A DNA stretch of 64,000 nt from Omphiscola glabra (Eukaryota > Mollusca > Gastropoda > Lymnaeidae). Below, in pieces: positions 1 through 12,700 of this stretch. Each line of letters begins with the position of its first letter. The first letter of the stretch is position 1. Where the stretch lies: assembly GCA_964017045.1 (NCBI GenBank), contig OZ024807.1, positions 20,395,596-20,459,595 on the forward strand. Reading direction: 5' to 3'. The notes under the pieces were generated by a model. That model ran no database searches. It saw nothing but the letters and a program-made list of their open reading frames with translations, and was not told the DNA's origin. Position numbers and translations under genes: made by a program.

Positions 1-19
1 GTTTTGTGGACCTTTTCAC

Positions 20-3000
20 CAAAATGTTATGAGTAAAACAATTAGTATTAGGGCTGAAGCAGCGACTGCGACTGAACTTATTATAACGCTGGTAACCGCC
101 AAATCTCCAGAGGCGGCAGTTTCGTTGAATTCTGCAAATAGAAATACAGCACAAAGTTACTTTAAAATAATGCAATTAAATGCAAAAAGTCCCCACATAA
201 TATAGAAGTAGTCATAATTACAAGTAGGTGTATATCCCAAAAAAAATGAATCCATGTTATGTGTACTGTTTAAAACAAAGAAATATATGCATTTGAATGA
301 ATCGCATTATTTTTAAAACACTTAATTAATATTTGATAATGGCTTTTTACTTTCTTTTTTTAAAATATATTTAATATGAATTCCTTACAACTGAAACATT
401 TGATATGCGCAATACTGGCAATTAGTTTGGAAATGCATTATCTGATTGTCTTATAAAAATGACTTGACATCGCCATAGTCTTCATGGAAACTATCCTTAT
501 AATGTTCGCTTTATTAGTTAATTGTGCAATGCATATACATGCAATCTATTTTGTTTTTCTTTTTCAATTAAAATATAAAAAAAAGTATAGCTGACTTAAT
601 AATAATAAGTTGTTGTTTTTTTTAATTTATAATATTTTTTTTATTATTTTTATTTCGAACTAAATGATTTGCGAAGAAATTTGTTGACTACACTTTAATT
701 AAGTATTTAAATGAGAAACAAATACAATTCCTTTTTGAAATAATATGTAATATTTCCGTAGAAAAGTTTGTAAAAAGACAATAAAAAAAGTATACCTGTT
801 TTGATAATACACTTCAATTTTTTAACTTCTCCATTGAAACTGCATGCAGCATATTTAACTTCCACTAACATTTAAAGTCCGCTTTTCAATTCATTTTCAA
901 AAACAGCGCGATCTGCATTCTGATTAATCACAAGTGTATCATCAACTTTGACCTCTATCCCACAAGGCGAGTCGTGAGTTGAGCATTCAAACTCAACGAT
1001 TAAACCAGGGACATCGATGCTTTTTTTTGCAATTCATATCGCTTGACATTTTCTGACCATTTATTTTTAACGTTCCAGTTAAATTGGTTGTTTCTGTAAT
1101 AATATTAGATTGATATTGGATTTATTTTCAAAGGCAAAACAAAACAGCATAATTTTGAAATAATTGTTTTTTTTTCATAATTATTCGAACATTTTCCATC
1201 TTTACTTGTAGCTAATATAATTGTATTTAAATTGTTCTTTGCTACTATTTATTTGAGCATAAAAATTGCCTAACTAAAAAAATTTAACTTAAACAAATTA
1301 CATATAACAAAAAATACATTTGTATACATATATGTATAAGTAGTTATGATTTTACTATTTATACATACATCGTATATTGTATAAATTTAAACATTTTAAG
1401 GCTATAATTCTGTAAACATGCGTTTTATTTATATTTTTAAATGCATCTTTACCATTAGCTGCAGGCAACTCTTTGATGTCAGTGGCTAAGACAGTTTTAT
1501 TGTAGTGTATAATCTGACTTCTAATCTTATCACCACTTTCGTTTCGCAAGGAGACATCAATGTTAAAAATACCATCTTCTACTTTCTTGCAATGATGATT
1601 TGTTTCCAGTTTTTAGCCCGAACATTCAAAGGCAACTGATATATCAAATAGCTGGAATTTATAATTTTTAATATATAATATATTTTATTATGTGTTCTAG
1701 AAGGACATTTAGGAAAATATGTATGTCATATATTTATAAAGGCAAATAAGTTGTACATGTACATCGAGATATAAAACATATATTACATATTTCTAGAAGG
1801 CATATTATAGAAACGAGTGTAGCAATCGCTCATCTAGTGTACATTGTAAAGCGCAATTTTACTCAACAATTGCTTTTACTTTATTATTGATTTAATGTTT
1901 TGATGTGTCTTCTAATTAGTATTTTGTTATGTTATAGCCTATGCTTCGACCTAATTGCATATCAACATGGGGCTATTTTTAAACACCACCTGACCTCCTC
2001 AGTATGTTGCTTTGTTTTGTATCACCAAGTAAATGTGCTGTGTCATTAATTAACTACTTCTATCCTTTATTTGGGGAAACAAAGTATGCTAGAATGCATT
2101 CTATTTGTTCTACAATTTGTAGGTGATGGAAGTTGTAGAATATACTTAAGATATGGTTTTGTTTAAATCACTATACATAGGCCGACACATTTCCTAGCCG
2201 AGAGAGATCTGCACCACATGTCCTAACATATACGATGTGTTATATTACTGCAACGTGCAAATGTAAATTAAGATATTTTTTTCCAAGACTGTACCTTTTA
2301 ACTTGCTATAGTGCTATTTCATAAAAGTATTTTGTTACTGTATATTTAAATGTGTATTTTTATAGAAATTTAAAAGAATACTCATTAAAATATTATTTGA
2401 ATAACTAACCTTTTTACTAATTTTTTAGTGACGTATTATTCACTCTAATAGCCAAATTATAAAACATATTGAATTTAAAAAAAAAAAAGTATATGTTTCT
2501 TATATTATATATTCTTTCCTATACGTATCTAACCAATACAAAATACAATATACATGTTGAACAATATAAAATAGCTTAATATAATTTAAATATTATAACA
2601 ACAAACATATAAATAAATACATACATAAAACAGGGAAAAAAATACTCTTACAAAAGAATATTCCTTGATGTCCTTTCTCATAATTTCAAATTGACTAAAC
2701 AATAGTGTAATCTTCGAGCGGTTTTGCTTTACTGTGGCATTAAATAAGTAGCTAACATAGTAATCTAATACTCCATGTATTTCCGTTTTTGTACAATGTC
2801 TTTGTCTTAGATCGTTCATTGTCATCTCTTGACAATGCACGCCGACTGAAAAACATTAGCATACCTTGTCACACCTTACTGAGTAAAATAATAAAAAAGT
2901 ACGCTTGGAGTCATAAAAAAATATACAATTGTGTGTGATGGTAATGCGATTTTGTATAATAAAATGTATCGCGTAATTAGTATGACATTTTTGCAAAGTT

Positions 3001-3282
3001 GATTTATTTGCAACTATTGTATACCTTGTTAGTATTTAAAAATTAATTTTAAGATTTTACAGACATAATTTCTCTCGCCTTGGCAAATTAAAACTTTTAA
3101 CTTTCCCCCCCCCTACCTACAAGTAGTTTATATTAGCGACACTTAAAGTAAAACAATGATATTAGTATGTAAAGTTTCTATTTTAACAATATAATCAATA
3201 AAATAGATACAGGTCTTGTTGCTTTTTTAACTGTAGAACCATCAATGGTTATCAACACCACCCAGTAAGAAAGACTTTGCAT
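20..3282 (-). pseudogene. R1: broken family-1 transmembrane receptor gene, 3' end off the left edge
   Basis: Minus-strand exons rebuilt from splice sites and phase: tentative signal-peptide exon 3240-3282 (core YWVVLITI, poor donor GTTCTA), exon 2 2652-2845 (194 nt), exon 3 1453-1651 (199 nt), exon 4 796-1093 (298 nt), transmembrane exon 20-131 (hydrophobic core ASALILIVLLITF). The exons match R2 and R5 in order, phase and length, and share motifs such as QEM/QEI, FEI, GTLKING, SPCGIEVKV and VKYAAC. Three lesions are visible. The conserved Tyr in the exon 3 CxGY motif is TAA (1613-1615). Exon 4 is one base longer than its 297-nt relatives because of a T8 run at 1021-1028 (A8 on the coding strand), which shifts the frame. 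A second TAA lies at 872-874. The tail exons lie outside the window. I read it as a recent pseudogene or null allele; an assembly error could explain the homopolymer but not both stops. Confidence 0.72.
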
Positions 3283-5053
3283 TTTGTTTAAACATGCATT
3301 CAACACATTGAAATTAATTGCAGAACGTCTTGATACAAATAATATTTACATTATGAATTTTATTTTAAAACTACATTTTAGCTTACATATGCACAATTGA
3401 GTAGTAACGGGAAAAAAAAGTTAGTTTACATAATTTATGTGTAACGCATCTGAACATTCAAGTTACTTTTCATAAAACAATAAATCACTTTCAAATACTA
3501 GCAATACATTTCAGAAGAATTAAGTATACACTATCTGAATCACAACTAATTTGTGATTTGTCAAGTCACGATTTAACTATATTATGTATATATCGTGTCA
3601 CTTCATGTCGTATGGTAATTGGTTGTATCCCCCCGCCCCACCTGCCTTCTGTTATGCCTTTCTTTTTTAAGAGTAACATAATATAATGGACATTTCCGAT
3701 ATTTGTTAATACCGTATTTTAGGAATAATTACATTTAAAATAAATACTCGTTCATAGCAAAATACTTTGGATCCGTGCCATATCATATTCACACAAACAA
3801 ATGTCGCACAGTGCTTGAGCGTTGCTTTCGGTAAACGTGCCATGTAAGTTTCTCTCCGATAAATATTAAACTATAGATATAAGTTTGTTTGCGTTGTAAT
3901 TTCTAAGGACAGTTATTTCTTTACCAAAGCATGGCAATCGATAACATGGTGATACTAAGTTGTGTATTACCCCATGCATCTTTAATACTTATAATCCAAC
4001 TGCTTTAATGTATTTTTGTAATGTTGCACTATTCACATATTCCTTACTCGTATTAATACTATGCCAATCTCTTATCATCATCTATTACTTTTTAATGTAC
4101 TAATTATCGCTTAAAGCTTTAACCCTATATTAACAGCTGATTGTCCGCACTAAACGCTTTTTTCCACCTCAGAACCGACCAAAATCTTCCAATATTCCAC
4201 TCCAATCGCTCCCCTCCTCACCCCCTCCAATTCATTCTACTCATATAAGCAAATATCTTAGAAGCCCCTTCTCATACCGTCTTCACCTGTCTTCGAGCTG
4301 AACTGTGCCCGATATCTGTTTACAGCTTATCAGTAAAAGGCATATATTCAAAAGTGAATAATACGCCATTGATTCTTGTATTATTTTATTATATCCTACA
4401 CCTTGACTGTAGTTACGTTGCTGACTAACCAGCATGATGTTTATGGGTACGTTAAGACAAGGTCACTGTCAGACTAGACAGAATCAAAGTTTACGGTTTA
4501 GGTTTTTTTTTTTAATACGTTTTTTTACCCCACCCCACTTTTTTTCTGAATCAATAATGTGTTAAGACTATTTATCGATTTAACTGTTAATCTGCAATTT
4601 CTATACAGATGATTGAATATTAAACACACCGTGCCGATACGAATGGAATGACATTTAAAAAAAAAAAAAAAAAAAAAAAACCTATACATATACTCTATTT
4701 ATTTTTACGGGAAATATAAAAATCGATTTTTTGCTAATTTATTAAAATTCTTTATTTATATTGGTATAATGTAAATTAATTATATTTTGTATTTTTAAAA
4801 TTTGAAGTAAAATAAATATATACATAATTATGCAACTCGATCAATTTAAGAGCATTTTACTAATTAACATACATTTTGTAACTAAGTACATTTATATATA
4901 TATGTATATACTTGATGATCTATTTAAAATATCCTATTTAGACACATCTTATGTCCCTCGCCTGCTTTCAGGGCAAAGGGTGTTCCCCCCCCCCCCCCCA
5001 ATCCCTGCACACCCGTGTTCTTGAACCATATGGACGAGGGGGAAAAATCCATA
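3283..5053. other. Intergenic AT-rich DNA, no gene seen
   Basis: No exon with splice context or family similarity was found. The stretch 4130-4350 is unusually pyrimidine-rich and GC-richer than its surroundings, and a 25-nt A run lies near 4656-4680; neither has a clear identity. Short open frames here are low-complexity. Confidence 0.5.
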
Positions 5054-5390
5054 GAGTAAAAGCATGTCATGTACATTGCATAAGGCACTGCCGCCCAATG
5101 GAGTAAAAAGCATGCCATGTGCACTGCATAAGGCACTGCCGCCCAATGGAGTAAAAAGCATGCCATGTACACTACATATGGCACTGCCGCCCAATGGAGT
5201 AAAAAGCATGTCATGTGCACTACATAAGGCACTGCTGCCCAATGGAGTAAAAACCATGCGATGTACACTACATAAGGCACTGCCGCCCAATGGAGTAAAA
5301 ATCATGTCATGTACACTACATAAGGCACTGCCGCCCAATGGAGTAAAAATCATGTCATGTACACTACATAAGGCACTGCCGCCGTGTTTG
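5054..5390. repeat. 48-bp minisatellite, about 7 copies
   Basis: The unit runs roughly from AGTAAAAAGCATG through GGCACTGCCGCCCAATGG and repeats every 48 bases with a few substitutions per copy. Because 48 is a multiple of three, several frames on both strands stay open and give 16-residue protein repeats. These are by-products of the repeat length, not evidence for a gene. Confidence 0.93.
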
Positions 5391-5479
5391 TGTTTAGCAC
5401 ACATTAAACTTCACGCTCAAGACAATGTATGGATCACTTCAGTCTCTAATGTGTTGGTTAATGTTTTCAAAGGCAAAGC

Positions 5480-6417
5480 ATGGCCTTAGTGCTAGCAATA
5501 TTGTCCCGGTCTAGAGATCACATGCTCGAACTTGTCACCCGCTTCTTTGTAATTAAATTGTTTAATTGCTAGACTGACCTTATCAAGCGTACACACTATT
5601 ATGACAAAAAAATGGTGTTTAAAATGTATATATGCATTAATCTATAAATAAACTGTTATTATATTTATTTTTATTTATATGTAGGTCCAAAATTTCATAG
5701 TTCTTTTTAAATACTAAGGATATAATAGTTGAGGAAAACTGTAATTTTGACTGTTTGAAATGTTGCCCAATATTTACAAAGTATGTATGGAATGTATAGT
5801 ATGTATATAATTCTTCAATCTAAACTATTTTTACTGTACATCTTGTTATAAATATTTTATTTTTCGAAATTTGTTTAGAAAAAAAATAAATTCCCGTAAT
5901 CACATGTCAAGAATTGCAGATCAGTAAGGACCATATTATTTGAAGGTATTCTAAAGAGATATCTATTACATTGATGTGAAATATTTAAATATTTATAATA
6001 AAAAACAATTACAAATACTTTGAATAATTTAGTTCTCTAAAAGAAATAACAATGTAAACAATTTCAATTAAAAATAATCTCATACACGATATTACAACGG
6101 CAAGAGAGTTTTGATTAAACTCGTCTCAATCGTGAATGAACTTGAAATGTATATTTTCCAGTAAGTAATTCCAATAATTTAAATATTTTCACTGGTAGAG
6201 TTCATTCATGGCTGATATCTGTGCTAAAGAAATATATTAACGATCTGTTTCAATTATTATAATTGTTACATTTTGTCTGGGTTAAAATATGTATTTATTT
6301 ATGTGCCTGAAATAAATACGCATCGCTAAGTTTTAACAAAAAATCTTAACTTTAATAATGAATTAGACATTGCCAAGAGCACTCTTGATTAATATGTATG
6401 TGAATACGTAGGCCCTA

Positions 6418-6479
<62 letters not shown>

Positions 6480-6781
6480 TACATAATTTGATGTTATTTT
6501 AATTATTACCATTTACATGCATTAATTGGAAAGCCATGTACATCATATATTTCAAAATGTATATTATATATTTGTTATAAATATCTTACTTTGGATTATT
6601 TTTTTGTTTCTGTATTTTATTATGATAGAAAATTATATTTTAAAAATATAAAAAATTAAAGGTAATATATTTTTAATGATTATAAGCATTATTTTTTTCC
6701 GTTTATTGTTCATTATAATAAAAAAACATGAAATAATAAATTAAAATTAATAATTTCAGTTTTCACAGTAATATAGCAACA
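5480..6781. other. Intergenic DNA upstream of R2, with an (AT)n microsatellite
   Basis: AT-rich sequence with an (AT)n run at about 6425-6474. Just before the R2 start, an acceptor-like AATTTCAG (about 6757-6764) precedes the start codon and may begin the leader exon. No upstream leader exon or core promoter could be placed. Confidence 0.4.
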
Positions 6782-9700
6782 ATGGCTGGCATGATTGAAG
6801 TGGCAAGCATACTTCTCATCCTTTTAGGACTTGGTACTAATTTGGGTAAATTGGCCTATATTATATAACATTGTCACTTTATAAATCATCTACGTTTCAA
6901 CACAGCGAAGTATTTCTTTCTTTTTTAAAAACAAAATGAAGCATTAAGGTGCATACGCACACACACATTCTAACTCGAGTATTATGTTTGTCACTTAGGC
7001 TTACGTAATGTATCTTAACTTAAAACGAACACACAACAAAATGGTAAGTAGAGTATTATGAACCAGCGGGGAAACCCATTGTGAGTTTTGGCGGCATAGA
7101 CCGAGGTTTTAGAGAACATCTAGAAATAAAATTAACGTTTAAGTGATGCTTTGTGTCACGAAGGGTTTGGGGAAAATATTTCAACATCAGAGTGATGTGG
7201 GACTATGCAATATACATTTTTAATTATGTGGTAATGGATTCAAATGCATTATACTTCAGTTTAACATTTATACAATTACTTTAGTTTACATTTTATTGAT
7301 CAAATATAAATGAGCGTTATATACGGTCTAAACTTTTGAAATAAAACAACAATAAACCAGGCCCGTACATAAAACATATTCATTGTATTTTGTTAGTTTT
7401 TTTAATCTTTTTTTTAATTTTAATTTTATTTTTTGAACAGTTAAACGAAAAACATGCATTGTAAAACGTATATTTAGATTTAAAGAAATATAGCGATATT
7501 TAAATGTATTATAGATTTATTGAAGGCTCAAGAAATAACAAGATTTATAATGAGTCCAGAAAACTGTTCGACCAAATGCAGCAGAGGATATTTAAAAGAG
7601 CTGGATATGTGTATATTTAATTTTGAGATCAGCTTCAAAGAAACATTACCGGATTATTCTTCTGTAATCTTTGAAGTAAGGGAGGCGACCAGCAACATTT
7701 TCACTGAAGTAAGTCTTGCCTCAGACACAGTAAAGATGTAAGTCGTCAACCTGTGTAACGTATTTTAATGCATCTGTCAGGAATATGCACAGTATTTTAC
7801 AAACTAGACTAAACAAATAGCTTTAATGTTAAATGTAAGTACGTGAAATAAAATGGACATTATATTGAAATAATACCACTGTATTAGGGCAATGCAACTT
7901 ATTAAAGTGCTAGTGACATACCTGTTTCGAGAGAAAGAAATGAATGTTTAATTCTCGGCCTTTTGGCTAAGATCAAAGTGTGGTCTGTCCCGCATTGGCT
8001 CTGGCCGGGGCCGGGACGATCCCCGCCACAGGTATAGAGGCGCAATGCCAAGAGACCCGAAAGTGTCAAGAGACCCGCAAGGGCACACTTGGGAGTGACC
8101 ACCCCAGTATTGCAGCATTTCTGAGGGAACACTCCCAAAAAAAAAAATAAAAAAAATAATAATAATAAATAAAATAAAAAATGTATACATATACATATTT
8201 GTGTGTGTGCCCTTTAAATGAGCCTCTTCTTTTCTGAATCATGCAGATTTCTTAATCATCTTAATAATTTGAAGTACAACAGTACAATCTAAAGAGTTGG
8301 ATAGCAATGGTTAAACTATGTCAAAAAGGATGCACTAAAATACGGGTTACTATTTTGACAACTACTGTTTCGTCATCTTTTGATAATTTTTTGTTCATAA
8401 AACGTTTAAAATACATGAAGTTGCTATTCTTATTTTTATTAATGCATGGTCTTTTAAAAATATGGGCAAAAATAAACATGGCATTAAAAACGTTACAACA
8501 ATTTCTCCAATTTAAAAAATCAGCTGTTTAAAAAAAAATGTACACACCGCAAATCCCAGAACTATTTATATGTCTAATCATTTACGGCAGAGATTGCTTG
8601 AAATGTGAATGTAAAAACCAACTCTTAGAGGCTCGAATAGCAGGTATGTTTTAAAGGGATATGGTCGTTACCAGAAACTTATTTTTTTAAAAAGCAGATA
8701 TGGTTTTTATAGCATGGTAAATGCGTCAATGCTGACCATAATTGAAACAATATCTAAGACGCATGTAAAGATACGCATGTATTTATTTTCAGTTACTGAC
8801 GTTAGACATGAAAACTGATTGTAATGGATATTCGGAAAATGCAGATTTTTATTGTACAGAAGTGGACATGAATGTGTTTAGAATTACCATCAACGCAACC
8901 GATCTTTCAAAATATAATGAGGCAGAAGGAAGAGTTTACATAACAACACTTGAAGGACCTAAGATATACAGTAATCTCATACGTTTTCCAAGCGCTCATG
9001 GTAAGCTAATTTGAATCTCCGCACAAAAAATATGTAATAAAGCGATTCTTAATTTATGATAAGACAACGCGTTTACATCACAGGAATATCATTTGCGAAA
9101 TGATGGAGAAAAGTGTTATCATTTTTAACATGTGTTTATTTTCTTTTAAATTGTGTTATCTTTATGTGTATGATTGGCTACAGTTATATTAATATATAGG
9201 TATACATTTAGGTTAATATTAATACAAATATGTAGGTAGTCGGAATTGTGTATGTAAAAGCCTAATAAACAACTATATTAAATTAACATTATTTTTGGCA
9301 TAGAGTTTTCACAAAAAAATATAAACATGAAAACAAAAGATAGTAAAGTATTACGTTACAATAACATGTAATTTATTCTAATTGATCATTTAAACGTTAT
9401 AAATGAAGTGTATTTATACCATGCATGATTACTGATATGATGGAAATGGTAAATGTGTATTAAAAAATAATATAAGAGGGGAATGGACGTTTTCTAGAAA
9501 AGCCGTGTTTGTATAGATTTATAAAGGAAAAAGTAAACAAACATTTGGCTTTTTTTTTTCTAATTCCTCCTATTGCCGGAAATGTATCATTACCTTTTTA
9601 AAATCCTAGGTACTGTGTACACACATCTGTTAAAAATGCAATATACAACTACACTTTGAAATTACAGTAAAGAAAAATGTATAAGCTACTATAGAATATT

Positions 9701-12700
9701 AGGAATTATTAATATAGAACAATACATAAATATGTGTCTGGATATGACATTAAAAAAAACTGTTAATCGTTACTAATGATAACATTGTATGTACATATTT
9801 AGAATCAACTGAAGCCATTGGACAACTAAGAATCAATGGAAAAAATGTTTCATCTGATCAATTGTGTAATGCAACTATAAAAGGAAACGACGTAACTATT
9901 GAATTCAACTGTGTTAGTGAAGCTACGCCGTGTATAGTTCACATGAAGTTAAATGAAAAAGTTGTGGTTGAACAAAGGAGGAATAATGCAACATACGCGT
10001 ATGCATTTAAAAGCAATTCAGCTGCAAATGTTGATGTAAAGTTTGCTGCATGTAGGCTTGACGGAAACTACAACAATATAAACTGTACGATTAAAACAGG
10101 TAAACACATTTTCTTTGCAATTAAACTGAATCGTTTTTAGTGCAGTCTCAAAAATTAGTATTTGGTGTTAGTAAATGCTTTTATTCTGTATCAAATAATA
10201 TATATGTATATATATTAAAAAAAGTATGGCTAAACTTTATTATGTATGTTTAATTGCCACTTGATTAAAAACTTATCAGCAATAAAGCCTTTACATAATC
10301 AGCTTCCATTTGTCTCCCCTTGGTTAAATTAAAACTAACTAAGAAATTGTACAACCAAAAAGTACATTTAATATTACTTACAGTTTAAAAAAAAAATGTG
10401 CATTAAAATTAAACGTTAAATGACATCATCTCTCCTAAAAACGCAATATTTGTTGCAATGTAACTTTAGAAAAATAATGTGTATTTAATATTTGTGAATA
10501 TTATTCACCAGGACCCTTACATAGGACGACATTTTATAAACAACATTGTTATTGTATAATGGACCTTACTGAAAAGTTAACATCACAGCTCACATAACAC
10601 TTCTTACATAAATATATGTCTTTAACAGTGTCTAGCACTTAAGGTAAAAGTATAAAAAATTAGACTTGTCATGCTCTTCACCGAACGTGTAAGCATAACT
10701 AAGTGTTTCCGTAAATTACAACTTGTAAGGTAACACATAGGAGGAGTAAGCCATTTTCGTCGCAAAAAATGTGTATAAGCTAATAATAAAATCATTATTT
10801 TTTTATATTTTTTTTTTAATTACTGGATCTAAATGGTGACTTCTAAGACACTATACATATTTCTTCATTTAATTGTGTTTTTGAAGAATTCAATCACAAT
10901 GAAGAAAAAACAAAATCGGACGTCTCCATTGTTATCGGAGTTACTGTCGCTGCTGTTGTAATAGCTGCTCTAATTCTGATAATCGTATTATTGATTTACA
11001 GGTAAGCAACATTTATTAAAAGATATACTATATTTAACCTAAAAAGAATACTAATTCAGATCATATAATTCAACATAATTTTAATTATTAAATGAATTTA
11101 ACCATTCAGTAATTGTCTTTAATAAATTTATAATAAAAGCCTTTAGAGCTTATTGATAAAGAACATGATTCGTGATACTAGCCAATTAAATAGTTATTGA
11201 AAAAAAATATTTAAATTTAAATTATTAAAAAAAAAATGAATGTATATGAATAAAAATATATTAGCACCAATGCACATTACATGTTGTACGCAGTGCTTTA
11301 TATCCAAATGCTTACATGTTTGCTTAAATTATCAACCATTCAAGTTTAACATGAATGATATTTAAAATTCATTTTGACAACTTTTAAACACATTTCTCTA
11401 GTTTGAGTAAAATATGCTTATTAAAAACGCATTACATTTAATTTAACATTAATCAAACGTGTCTTTCAATTTCAAAAAAAAAACCCAAAACAATAAAAAA
11501 AAGCCTGGATTAGGATGTGTGTGTTTGTGTGTGTGTATTAATTTAAAATATTTGTTAAAACATGTATTCCTTCTGGTTTTAGGTTCAGATCTAGAAAACA
11601 AGTAAGTTTCAGATGTATGGTACTTTATATATGTTTTTTTTTAAATATTGTTTTTATTAATTATAATCTTCCTTCCCTTATTAATACAGACATAATGGTA
11701 CAGGACTTACAGTTTTTATAGCTAATGCCCTCTAGCAATCACTTTTTATTAATGCTATATTAAGAATGGTTTGTTTTGTAGTCACAGCATTATAAAGCAT
11801 TATTACTATTAGTTGGCGAAATTCCTGAGAGCTGAAATTATGTGAAAATAATAGTCTTTAGTACATAATGATGCAAACTTTTCTACAACCCCAAGTCTAC
11901 TATCATGTCGGATGTGTTTGCTTTGCTTTCATAATTTAAAAAAAACTTAACATTTCTGAGAGCTGTATTTCACATTTTTGCATAGTTTTGCCGTACATTT
12001 TCTGTGTTAAATTTTTATAACGAAATATTGTTGTTTTTTTTTTTTTACTATTCTACAAAATAACAAAGTTATTACTAAAAATAAGAACCACACAATTTAC
12101 AACAAAAATTTGAAAAACGCCAAGCATTTTTTTAAAAAATAACAACAACATAAAACAATCCAAAAAGCACTGAAAGACTTGCTAAACAAAGCAAATAGAA
12201 TCATAGTGGTATATGTTATTATAAAGTACAGATGTCGATTTATTTCATGCACAATTGAAAAAAATAATTATGAAAAAATCCAATGAAACTATCTCCGTAT
12301 GCATTTTTTAAGATTATAATACTTAAGCTTCACTAAGCTAATAACATGACTTAGTTAAAAAACGTTTTTTTACAATAAAATAAAAAAAACAAAATAGTTT
12401 CATTCTAGATTTCAATCTTCACACTGTTATGGCCATTAAATATAACTAGGACTTTACCGGGTACAGTAACAAAAAAGAATATACTTAATTACCTTATCAT
12501 TTTCCAATATATGCCAGCCTTTAAACAAAATAGATACAGGCATTCTTACATCCTACATCACGCCCTTTAAACAGTAGTCCTGCAGACAGTCCTAAATACA
12601 GTCCTACCGAAAGTCCTACAGAGAAACCTACACAATACTCGTTGCTTTTTAATGATTAATATAATAATGCTTCCACTAAATAAATTTAAAAAAAATTTAA

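Noticed and set aside
2880..2914. Short minus-strand peptide with hydrophobic core (VLFLLFY) just upstream of R1 exon 2
   Set aside because: Its donor would leave an intron of under 40 bases and the wrong phase; the exon at 3240-3282 fits better.
4924..5489. Long repetitive open frames on both strands
   Set aside because: They come from a 48-bp tandem repeat, whose length is a multiple of three; no start context, splice sites or domain.
7902..8196. Gly/Pro-rich minus frames
   Set aside because: Antisense of the U2-headed repeat.
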